From Siphonodentalium dalli (Eukaryota > Mollusca > Scaphopoda > Gadilida > Siphonodentaliidae): a stretch of DNA of 64,000 bases. How positions within the stretch are numbered: the first letter of the stretch is position 1; every line of letters begins with the position of its first letter. The notes below the pieces were generated by a model, which made no database searches, was not told the origin of the DNA, and saw only the letters and a program-made list of their open reading frames with translations. Below are positions 41,482-51,630 of the stretch, piece after piece. The position numbers and the translations under genes are program-made. The DNA lies in the NCBI GenBank assembly GCA_032622095.1, contig CP136063.1, positions 39,222,106 to 39,286,105 of the forward strand. Direction: 5' to 3'.

Positions 41482-42009
41482 TTAAAGATGGATTATCTCT
41501 TTTAATAACAAATTTTAAATAATTGCGTGGGTATAAAATAATAGATATGAACTGAAGACCTATGTCCGGAAAAGCTTCTATCAATTAATATTGATTTTAT
41601 TTCGAATATTAAATCGGGCCCGTTTATGTTACTATTTTTAGAACCGACCATTCGGATGAGACCGTATTGCGATATAGAGCACTAGGCAGTTCCTATGGCT
41701 ACGCACCGAGTGTCAAATGTCCCAGATTGGTTGTGTGTATTGTTTTGTTCCACAGATATACGCGATAATGAGTATAATTAACGTTTATTTGTGACAAAAT
41801 TGCACAATATAATTTCTGGTCTCTGTTAACAGTAACCACTATTGTTCGTTAGCTGAACAAACACACATTTTTAGATCAGAAAATATTCGAAATAAAATTA
41901 ATATTAATCGATAGAATCATTTCCGGACAGGAGTCTTCGATTCAAATCTAATATTTTATACCCCGGTAACTATATAATACATGCTTACAAAGAGATAATC
42001 CACCTTTAA
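41482..42009. mobile_element. Complete TTAA-flanked MITE (first of a tandem pair)
   Basis: TTAA at 41,482 and 42,006, full arms and interior. Its right TTAA is the left TTAA of the next copy. Confidence 0.85.
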
Positions 42010-43046
42010 AGATGGATTATCTCTTTAAATAACAAATTTTAAATAGTTGCATGGGTATAAAATAATAGATATGAACTGAAGACCCCTGTCCAGAAAAGCT
42101 TCTATCAATTAATATTGATTTTATTTCGAATATTAAATCGGGACCGTTTATGTGTCTATTTTTAGAACAGACCATTCGGATGATACCACATTGCGACATA
42201 GAGCACTGGGCTCTTCCTATGGCTACGCACCGAAAGTCAAATGTCCCAGATTGATTGTTTGTATTGTTTTGATCATTTAGAAGGTCAAGGTCAGGTCGAG
42301 GTCACGATTTGACCCGTCCAAAATAATCAGTGGACAAAAGTAACCCTATGTATCAAATTTCGTGGAAATCCCATCAAAATTCGCGATTTGACCTTGAATT
42401 GTCCCGATTTCAAGGTCAAGGTCTCGTCGCACGGGTAAATGAATAGGCTTATGAGACTCCCCGACTGAAAGTACCCCACATACTAAGTTTCATCGAAATC
42501 CCGTGATATTCGGGCGTTTGACCTTGAAATGACCCGGTTTCAAGGTCAAGGTCACGTCGCACGGGCAAATTATTAGGCCTATGCCACTCCCCGGTCGAAA
42601 GCATCCCCACATACCAATTTAAATTACCCGATTTCAAGGTCAAGGTCACGTCGCACGGGCAAATTAATAGGTCTATGTCACTCCCCGGCCGAAAATACCC
42701 CCACATACCAAGTTTCATCGAAATCGGCTCGGCCGTTTTCGAGTCCATCGATTACAGACAGACACACACAGATCTTCCAAAAATATATAATGGATATAAT
42801 GGATAATGAGTATAATTAACGTTTATTTGTGACAAAATTGTACAATAACATTTCTGGTATCTGTTAACAGTAACCACTATTGTTCGTTAGCTGAACAAAC
42901 ACACCTTTTTAGACCAGAAAATATCCGAAATAAATTAATATTAATCGATAGAAGCATTTCCGGACAGGAGTCTTCGATTCAAATCCAATATTTTACACCC
43001 CGGTAACTATATAACACATGTTTACAAAGAGATAATCCACCTTTAA
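42006..43046. mobile_element. TTAA-flanked MITE (second of the pair) with an internal insertion
   Basis: Starts at the shared TTAA and ends at TTAA 43,043-43,046. Its middle is replaced between about 42,272 and 42,805 by foreign sequence. Both arms are otherwise typical. Confidence 0.8.
42272..42805. repeat. Tandem repeats of about 100 bp inserted in a MITE
   Basis: Units share GATTTCAAGGTCAAGGTCACG, TCGCACGGGCAAATTA, CACTCCCCGG and CCCACATACCAAGTTTCATC. The right edge has ATTACAGACAGACACACACA, a microsatellite-like tail such as those at the 3' ends of some retroposons. The minus-strand frame 42,449-42,748 is a by-product of the repeats. Confidence 0.65.
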
Positions 43047-44085
43047 AATTGAGCCCTGATCTGATCTTGTGTTGAAACAATATTACAAATAAACGGTCTG
43101 TTTGAAACTAACCAATGCTACACTATATCAGCCTGTTTTAACTATCACACGTAAAAAAAATGGAAGAGCGTCAATAAACCCCATGAGAGGTTGGTGATGA
43201 TGCTACTGAAAGAATTAATTGATTTTCTCAACTTGTTTTGTTACATAAATTAATAATAAACGTGAGTCATATCTGCATATAAATCAATATGATAATGACA
43301 TTAATACGCCACATGCTAAATTACTATTAGTTGTGTTATTAAATTGGTAACCATGACCTCCCGCTGAACCTATTCTATACTGATTGGATTCAGTTAACAA
43401 AGTTCGGGGTCTAAAAGAAGACAACAAGCAGAACAAAATAATTACAAGAGCAGAACGATTCAAATTAATTGTTTGGAAATGTTCATATAATAATTTATGG
43501 TCATTTGTTGAAGTTATTGTCTGAATAATTCCCACAGGAAATACTTGTCAATGAGTATTTAATATAGAAATGGTTATAAAGCTTAGATGTGGATTATCAA
43601 TGAGTATTTAATATAGGAATGGTTATAAAGCTTAGACGTGGATTATCCCGTTATATAACACATTTCAGATAGTTTCCTGAGTCGTTATTTGGTGGGAAAA
43701 TCTGGATTCAGAATCCTAAACCGATCACGTGGCGGGGCTGAATCGAGATTACACGGATTCTAGGTCAGATTTTGAAATCCACTTGATCTTCGATACTATG
43801 TTCAATGTTCTCCCAGCGTCAAACATGGCTCATGTATTTGACACAAGTATGATTTGTATCTTATATATTTATAATGTTCATGTTTGTTGCGAAAGTCATG
43901 CTTTTCTTCTATGTGTCATGTCACCTAATTAGCTGCCAATAATTTATGTTCACTCAATATGTTGGTTAATTCGTTTTAAATAAAGGGTAACCAAAATACT
44001 GGCATAATGGCATTTCACTCTTCACACAGATTGTTCGATGTTAATGAGATATTCGCAAATTACACTGAGAACATTTTGAGATCCT
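43047..44085. other. Non-coding; decayed MITE tips only
   Basis: 43,560-43,680 repeats TATTTAATATAGRAATGGTTATAAAGCTTAGA and includes GTGGATTATCCCGTTATATAAC, a worn MITE tip. No domain was found in the frames at 43,284-43,535 and 43,729-43,932. Confidence 0.4.
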
Positions 44086-44420
44086 AACCTGAAAATTTCA
44101 AACTCATAACATCTAGACTGGCCTCAAGATTTCCAATTGTTGGAAATTTCCAACCTGAGTCCCCCACCATAAGGTAGGAAAATTTCCAACTTATGCCATT
44201 TCAATCTAATTGTACCGAAAAGTAAAATGCAAACATTGTTCTAAAAACAATTGAAAATTCTTGGAAAATCAAATTACGAGAACAATCTCAACCTATAATA
44301 GTGTTGGTGTAATCGTGTGAAAGTTCCAACTAATGTTGTGTCATGTATGAAATATCCAAATGTTGACAAATTTTACCAAAGTTTGACCATGGTTGGAATT
44401 GGAGACACCCGTGCAACACC
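44086..44420. repeat. Dispersed AAATTTCC repeat, copy related to 2.9-3.5 kb
   Basis: Shares CATCTAGACTGGCCTCAAG, GTTGGAAATTTCCAACCT and GGAAAATTTCCAACT with the copies at 3.1-3.5 kb, in the same orientation. Confidence 0.7.
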
Positions 44421-44924
44421 CCTGCCGCCTATGTCAACATGGCCGCTTTCGTATTGCTGCTCACAGCACACTACATCCATGACTGAACTATCTTCCGCCA
44501 TGTCCCTAAATCCATGCATTATCACACACGGATTGTGAAATTTAGGTAGTAATTAAAATGCCATCACACGAAACTGACACAATTTTGTTTTAGTTTCTAA
44601 GAATTGAAGGGTTAAACTTCAAATTTAAACTTTAAGTTGCTTGTGTATGAAATCAATCCGACTACGCACGTATATCGTTGAAATTCCAAGTTATTCGGAA
44701 CGATATTCTCAACTAAAGTACTTACCGTTACTTCTTCGGGTCCATAGCTGGTGATGGTGTTCGGTGGTGCAGTATCCAAATAATAATCCATTAAACGAGA
44801 ATGATCACTCAGAAAACAAATGCAAGTTCAGTCAATAAAACAAGCGTTATTTGAACAAGAAACACGCGATCTCTTAAGAAGGACGTTAAAATTACGCTAC
44901 GACGTAATCGACCGATTTATCCGC

Positions 44925-45075
44925 ACTGTGCCAACGTTGGGCCAACATTGATCCAACTGCGTTACGTTTTCAACGTCGGGCCAACGTTAAACATTAAACA
45001 TGACGTTGACCAAACGTTGGTTGTCCAACGTCGGACCAACGTAACGGTGATATCTGGGATAATCCACCTTTAACA
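44925..45075. repeat. CCAACGTTGG-rich repeat followed by a MITE tip
   Basis: CCAACGTT, GGCCAACGTT, AAACGTTGG and CCAACGTCGG recur in both orientations over 130 bp, ending GTGATATCTGGG, directly before GATAATCCACCTTTAA, the right tip of a TTAA MITE. Confidence 0.6.
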
Positions 45076-45366
45076 TATAGAAATATTCTACATAATTTTA
45101 TGAGACTAATATTCTATCCATTATGAATGCGGTAATCCTCACACAAAGGAGAGATATCACAACATAAGAAGACAAGTTTGTGAAGTGTGATTCGTTTACG
45201 AGGCTGCGGACCCGGATTTTCGCAAACTATGTAGACAAGATAAAGATAAGATAAATTTATTGACAATTACACCCACACGGGGCCGATGTCACAACATAAA
45301 TAACAATATATATATATGATACAATAAGTATACACAATTGTAATCAGAATTAAAATGGAATAAAAT

Positions 45367-46487
45367 TCATGTTCGTTGTTGAAAATCTGGTGTTTCATAT
45401 CTTTTGTGGAAAAAGAGACGGACCATGTTACAGATGATATTGCACGTTTCTGTTTTGTCATTTCGCATTATGAACATGAATTTTTGGGCATTAGTCATAT
45501 TAATAAACTTGTGATTTACTTTATTTATTTCGTCAAAGAAACGGAGTCGAATGCTTTTGTAAATAGGACATTTTAAAATAAAATGTTCCTCGGTTTCCGT
45601 TTCCAATCCACACTTTCTGCATATTCTCTTGTCTACAGGAATCTTCGGTTGTTTATGGCGCCCTTTTTCAATTTCTAGAGTATGATTGCTAATCCGCAAT
45701 TTGCTGAAGATCTTTCTTACTTCGATATTTTTTACTATGTCCAAATATGGCTCCAATCGGTAATCACTTATTATTTGTCTATACACCCTCAATTTGTTCT
45801 TACCTGATGGTTTGTCATCGTTATATATATCTCTTCTGAAACACGACACATGATCAACCTTGAAACTATCACAAATAGTGTGTTGAATTTTCTTCAAATA
45901 CTGATCAGTTTTATCAATAATTTCCGTGAGTTTTGGAATGTCAAAGTTAAGGACCACTTATTTGGGATTATGCGGTCATCGGACATTGTGGCTGATTTAT
46001 GAACGAGGGAATGTTTGTCTGCAGTGGATATTTTTAACGCATATTTAGTAGCACGAGATAATGCTTCATAAACAACGGGGTATCTACCAAGCTCAGCACG
46101 CACCGCGTGATTTGATGCTTTCCTGTTTACTCCAAGTGCTCGTTTGCAAAAATTGAGATGAGACGATTCACATGGCGCAGTATCTATATTGTTGAGGCTG
46201 ATATCAGAGGCCCATATTTCGCAACCATATAGTGTAATGGGTTTAATGAGTTTATCATACAGTTTGATCCACAGATTAATTGAGAATATATCGTGTTGGT
46301 GTAGTGACCTAACAAGCGAATAGAGTGCATTCATGCCCTTGTTGCTTACTTCATTTTGTGCTTTTCTCAATGACCCAGTAGCACAGAATCTAATGCCTAA
46401 ATATGTGTACTCATCAACAAATGCAATGGGAAGATTGCCAATCTTGAAAGAGGGAAATTTTTGAGTTTTTCTTTTTCGAAATACCAT
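45367..46487 (-). pseudogene. LINE ORF2, C-terminal region in two frames
   Basis: Frame 45,894-46,487 begins MVFRKRKTQKFPSFKIGN and holds the post-polymerase region typical of LINEs (DEYTYLGIRF, then LIKPITLYGCEIWASD). Frame 45,367-45,957 overlaps it out of register and contains CRKCGLETETEEHFILKCPI, the CC-x-H-x-C motif often found at the end of ORF2 proteins. The frame change lies near 45,925. Upstream it joins the reverse transcriptase frame through a damaged stretch at 46,490-46,560. Confidence 0.8.
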
Positions 46488-46524
46488 GCATTTACTTTTT
46501 TCAGTATTAATTGCAATGTTGTTG

Positions 46525-47664
46525 TTATTTACATATACTTATAACATATAACATATACTTATATAACTTATTCAGGCAGTTTTGTAAGCCGTCCTGTGAT
46601 TCAGATAATAAGATAAGGTCATCAGCAAAAAGAAGATGATTGATGGCGGTGTTCCCAATAATCACAGGCGAGCATGACTGATCAAACATTTCCGATATGT
46701 CATCTATAAAATTATTAAATAGTGTGGGAGACACAGTACATCCCTGCCTTACTCCAATAGTTGATAATTGTCTAGGTCCCACCCCATCCCGTGTCCGCGT
46801 CATATAATAACTCGAATTGTACATGGACTTTAATGTGTGTACGAGGTTACCAGTAATCCCAATGCGGTTAACTTTTTGGAAAAGTATTTCCCTATCTATG
46901 GAGTCAAATGCTTTACGGAAATCTATGAACGCTGCGTAGAGTGGTTTTATTTGTTTTTGGTACGTAGCTATTAATGTTTTCAAAATGAAAGCACTATCTA
47001 TTGTGCTCTTGTTTTTTCGAAAACCAAATTGGTTTTCACTTATCAGATTATTTTCTTCTAAGAATTTCATTATTCTCTTATTAATAATTTTGTTATATAA
47101 TTTTCCTACTGAACTACTCAGAGCAATCGCTCGGTAATTATTGGGGTCACTCCTATCGCCTTTTTTGTAAATTGGTTTCAGTATTGATTCGCTCCATTTT
47201 CTTGGATAATGAGAAGACTTAAGTACAATATTGAAGAGACGTGTGACATCTTCAATAATGACAGGGACTACTGTTTTAAGTAATTCATTTCTTATACCAT
47301 CTATGCCGGGAGATTTTTTGTTCTTAATTTCTCGCAGAGCAGCGATAATTTCGATTTGTGTTATTTTTTCATTATTAATATTATTCGCAATCAATGGCTT
47401 ATCTGTTCTCAAAGTATAAACTGTTGTATCAGTATTTTCACGACAATATAGTCCGTTGAAAAACTCGACAGCAGAGTCGGGGTTGAGGCTATCGTAGTCA
47501 GATTGCTTGGTCGCTCTTATATTTTTAATAATGTTCCAATATTCACTAGGGTCACAAGTTTCCAGAGAAGTTAATTGATCCTGTAACGATTGGTGAAACA
47601 ACTTGCGTTTATGTTTTATTTCTCTTTTATAGGATTTTTTAGCTGCATGAAAGTTGCTTACCAA
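46525..47664 (-). pseudogene. LINE ORF2, reverse transcriptase domain
   Basis: A 379-codon frame includes the fingers/palm blocks KKSPGIDGIRNELL, LKPIYKKGDRSDPNNYRAI, SENQFGFRKNKST, AAFIDFRKAFDSID (first catalytic Asp), VRQGCTVSPTLF and the catalytic box LLFADDLILL. This is a complete RNA-directed DNA polymerase core that would copy the element's RNA at a nicked target. The frame ends early at 46,525, where a local tandem duplication of ATATAAGTATATGT-type sequence shifts it. The expected continuation resumes near 46,500 in another frame. Confidence 0.85.
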
Positions 47665-47748
47665 TAATTTGTCATATGGATTTTTTTTTCATAGCATGTG
47701 CAATGTTTTTCATGTCATTTTTGAGGGTTTTGCATTTGTTATCAAACC

Positions 47749-48623
47749 TAGAGGTGCCACGATTATTGATTTTGATAATCGATAATCGGTTGTCAATAAT
47801 CGACTATAATCGATTAATCTTACCTAATAACTTCAGTGGAAGATTTCCGTAATATGGCCTATTGGCTGGGGGCTGGTTAAATGCACTGTCGCTGATTGTG
47901 GCATCGGCTGATGTAATTTTTTACATTAATAAAGTGCATCATAAACCACTGTTAATGACCAATGAACACAATGTATTGAATACCACCACAGTTCTCGGCG
48001 ATGTTATGATTATAATATTTGTGAGTTCATTTGAACGAACGTTGCGATTGATTTCAGTTATGAATAGCCAAACATACAAACAATATAAAAGTAGGAAAGT
48101 TAGAAACTATAAGTTTCATCAAACATCCAGTGCGTGGTTAACAATCACAAACGTGTGCCCCCACCCGCAAATTACAGGACTTAGAACAAGTTAAGTATGA
48201 TACACGATAACCTGTATTAGTAACATCTAAGGTGACAGTCGGCACATTTCAAAGCCATAGTGCCACCTGTCAAGTTTAAATTTATATACAACGACGTCAC
48301 CATAAGTTCAAAGCTGCAGTGCCACCGATTTGTAGAATATACAATGGGCCGAAGAGTAACCATGTCGCATCATCAAATGAACTGCCGAGTGTTTGCAACA
48401 TAAGTTAGTAGTACTCATGTTGTCGGAATCTCTTTGATTAAATTGATGTTGTTAACCCTTCGGTTGTAGATTAAACTGTGTAAAAGAAACACCGTATTCA
48501 ATAATACCCGGCATTTTCCAACGTCTGAAATAAATAACGCAGATTAATCGACTATGGCAATGGTAATCGATTATCGGCTTTATCAACGGTTCATCGATTA
48601 TACGATTAATCGTGGCACCCCTA
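47749..48623. mobile_element. Non-autonomous element with hAT-like ends inserted in LINE ORF2, 875 bp
   Basis: The ends TAGAGGTGCCACGATTA and, inverted, TAGGGGTGCCACGATTAATC lie at 47,749 and 48,623, with further inverted GATAATCGATTA words inside each end. LINE sequence CAAACC occurs just outside both ends, consistent with an imperfect target duplication. GGGGTGCCACGATTAATCG-type ends resemble hAT elements from memory. No transposase frame is present, and the 110-codon frame at 47,862-48,194 has no recognised domain. Confidence 0.65.
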
Positions 48624-48639
48624 AGATTCAAACCATCTA

Positions 48640-49746
48640 TTTTTCTTCTTCTGGTGTGTTTTATGACAATTAATCCGTTTCGATGCTTTAACGTTTAGGT
48701 CAGTCAAAGTTGATGAGAATTTTTCAATCGCGTTCTCAGTTCCATTTTCATTGTTTTCGTAGGTACCTAATCTAAATTGCATTATGAATTGCCCTAGTAC
48801 CCAGAGCTGTTTCAGCTTTGTAAGAACTTTCTGGGGTCCATTTCAAAGAATGTTGAACTTTAGCGTAAGTGAATTTAGTTTGTTGTTCGCGTCCATTTTT
48901 AGGAGTATATTCTATATGCAAAGCTAGTTGACTGTGATCTGAATACTCGTTCGGTGATTTGACACAAAAATAGGTAATATCTGAGTGATATCTTTCAGAC
49001 ATTAGAATATAGTCAACCATTATATTGGTAACTTGTGAAGTTTCCGAGAAGGTCACCGGTTGTTCTTCCATTTACAATGCGCAAAGATGAAGATTTGCAA
49101 AGTGATATAAGTTGTCTACCGTATGAGTTGATTTGTCCGTCCAAATTTTCGCGGGGACATATGGCATCAATTACATAGTTTTCGGGTAGTGGAACATATC
49201 TGTCATTATCATCTGTAACATAGTCTGGCATTTTCCCAGTGCGCGCATTGAAGTCTCCACTTAAAATAATCATGTCATATAACCCATATTTATTCAACAA
49301 CAACTTAAGAGAAGAGAATATTCTTTCTTTTTCCTCCATTGTCTTCCAGCTTGAAGAGTTAATGGGCGGAATGTAAGCTGATATGAAAACAATTTTGGAT
49401 TGTAAATTGAATAATCCACCATTAAATTCAACAGCTATAATATAATTATCTAGGTGATGTATTTTCTCAATCCATTTATCGTACTCTGTACGACAATAAA
49501 ATGCAACCCCCCCCCCCCTTTAATGGAATCAGATTTCGGTCTGTTTTCAATACATCGGTATCCTGTTATTTGTATATATGATGCATCTTTGTGCCAAGTC
49601 TCACAAATTGTAATAAAGTCATATTTACACAAATGTTCCAAGCATTCGGTATTTTGAGATTTGTTCGCAAATCCTTGTGCGTTCCATGACGTAAGAGCCA
49701 CTCTACGCCGATGTGTGGATATAACACACTCTTGTTCTCGAATCAT
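48640..49746 (-). pseudogene. LINE ORF2, APE-type endonuclease domain in three frames
   Basis: Frame 49,450-49,746 has the first block (LTSWNAQGFANK, then FITICETWHKD with the catalytic Glu). Frame 49,013-49,339 has LSGDFNARTGKMPDY, the central Asp-Asn block. Frame 48,772-49,071 has VDYILMS and YSDHSQL, the final Asp-His block. The first break falls at a run of about 13 C (49,507-49,520). Reading past it restores the missing 40 residues. The second break is near 49,020. With the breaks ignored, all catalytic blocks of an apurinic-type endonuclease that nicks the target are present. Confidence 0.85.
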
Positions 49747-50055
49747 TATAAAATCAATAAGTTATAATTAGTTCATTTGCGGACAGTCGACGTCCAGGAG
49801 CAAGAAACAAAGCTGAAAGGCATGTATACTAGCAGTTCGCGTGTCTAACTGATCTTAAGGATTTTTGGTTTCGAAAAATAAATATACAGTCAAATATAGT
49901 ATGTCATATTGGTTAACTTAACATAAATACAATTTCTTATATTTGCTATACAATATTAGCAATTGGAATAAAAATACATATATAATTATATACTATACAG
50001 ATTTCCAGAAACAAACTTTGACAACAAGTGCATTAATGATTATCGAAGCAAGACT
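49747..50055. other. LINE inter-ORF spacer, no other feature
   Basis: AT-rich sequence between the end of ORF1 (50,056) and the start of the ORF2 frame (49,746). No structure was recognised. Confidence 0.5.
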
Positions 50056-51626
50056 TCAATTGCGCATGTACCTTGTATTTATATAACGCAAAATTTCTGT
50101 TAGCTGATGCCTACAAAAAGAAAGCTCATCATTTCCGCGAATTGCGGAATGGTTTCTGTTCTCATTGGACAATTTATGATATATGTGGTCACCATTGGAA
50201 TAAACATCACTGTTATTCCCCGAGTTATTGTTAACCCGTTCGACGCCAGATGGATAAGAATTTTCCCGCTGGTACCTACTTTCTTGCCTCTTATATCGTC
50301 TGTCCCGGTGTTCAGTTTCCCTTTCGAATAATGAATCATCCTTCACTCCATCGTGTTTGTCCACCGTTTGTAAAAAGTCATCCCGAGCATATTTGATTCT
50401 TTTTGCCAGCACACTCGCACCTGTCTTGTTCGGATGCCAGTTGTCTCTTTACAATGCAGCATCCACTCTACATTCCCTCTGTGACACGAATCCATGTTCA
50501 TTCTTAATATAAATGAAACCATTATCACGGCACATGTTCATGTAGTTGCAATTGGTATCATATAGATCAAACTATTCACATGCTCTGAGTGAACCGTTGC
50601 TAATATTGAAGAGATTCTTATTTCCGCCGCGCTAAAACGTTCGCCCAGTGTTGTTGCTAGTACACGCAAGTCTTCGTCCGTTGTCACAATCCCATTTCTG
50701 CAGGAATTCACTCCGACGTGAACAGTTATTTTACCTACATTTTCAAAAGGTAAATCACCTGATAGCCATTCATTTAACTCATTAATGCGCTGACCAGGCG
50801 TGACTACTGTTGTAACCCGCTCATCCCGTGTTGCCATTCTCCGAGGATCGATTCCACCTAAAACCGAATCACCCACTAATAATTATAGCGGCAACCGAGT
50901 GTCATCCCTGCGATGATCTCTTCGATATTTTTTCAGTTTTCGCGCACATTTCCAGGAATTTGCAGGCGTATCATTGATTTGGGATGGTTGTGTGATCATA
51001 CCCCTTACAGAAACATCAGAGGAGGGTATCTGGAACATTTGGCTCACATGATCATCATTTGTGTCAGTTTGGCTAACAAGAATATCATTTGTGTTAGTTG
51101 AACTAACAGGAACACGGTCTTCTTGCGAACTTGTAGTTTTCTGAAAGACATGTTCACATTGAATTGTAGCATCAGTTTTGGAGATCTCTTGTGGTTTATC
51201 CTGTTGTTTAGATGTTTCAGATTCTTCGATATCTTTCATCTTTGACTTTAGAAGTGTGATGTCATTCCTAAGCTTCCTATTTTCATTTTTAATTGTTAAT
51301 TGCTCTTTCTTGACTTCATCCAATCTATTATGCAAGTCCTTCCGTGTCTTATTCGTCTCCACTTTCAGGGCAGTATTTTCGCGTTCCAACTCCTCCATTT
51401 TCGAATTTATGTGTTGCACATGAACCTTGATCATATTTTGTATTTGAGTCCGCAGATCATACATTGATTGATCGACGTGATTAACACTTTCTTTCTGTGT
51501 TAACTGCATTTCTTCGATACATACGCTCAAATCATCAACCGACCTCGTTAGAGTAGTAGCAGCTAAAAAATTCGAACCGGCTGCAGCTGACAAGTACATG
51601 AACCAACGATCTCCCAACACGCACAT
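50056..51626 (-). pseudogene. LINE ORF1, coiled coil plus SGNH-esterase-like domain
   Basis: Frame 50,883-51,626 has a long heptad-rich region (MEELERENTALKVETNKTRK and on), a Ser/Thr/Gln-rich linker and a basic stretch RKLKKYRRDHRR. A single in-frame TAA at 50,883 separates it from 50,538-50,876, which reads VGDSVLGGIDPRRM (GDS block with nucleophile Ser) and KITVHVGVNS (the G/N blocks). A frameshift near 50,540 leads to 50,056-50,412 and its upstream codons, where DNWHPNKTGASVLAKR supplies the Asp-x-x-His block. All SGNH blocks are therefore present but in broken frames. Such ORF1 proteins are thought to bind element RNA and possibly lipid or acyl groups, and the esterase activity here is only inferred. 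Family clade uncertain. Confidence 0.8.
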
Positions 51627-51630
51627 TTAC

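Noticed and set aside
47862-48194. Gene inside the hAT-like insertion
   Set aside because: The 110-codon frame has no recognised domain and the element ends look non-autonomous.
51178-51423. Plus-strand ORFs rich in Phe and Ser opposite LINE ORF1
   Set aside because: They are shadows of the coiled-coil coding sequence on the minus strand.
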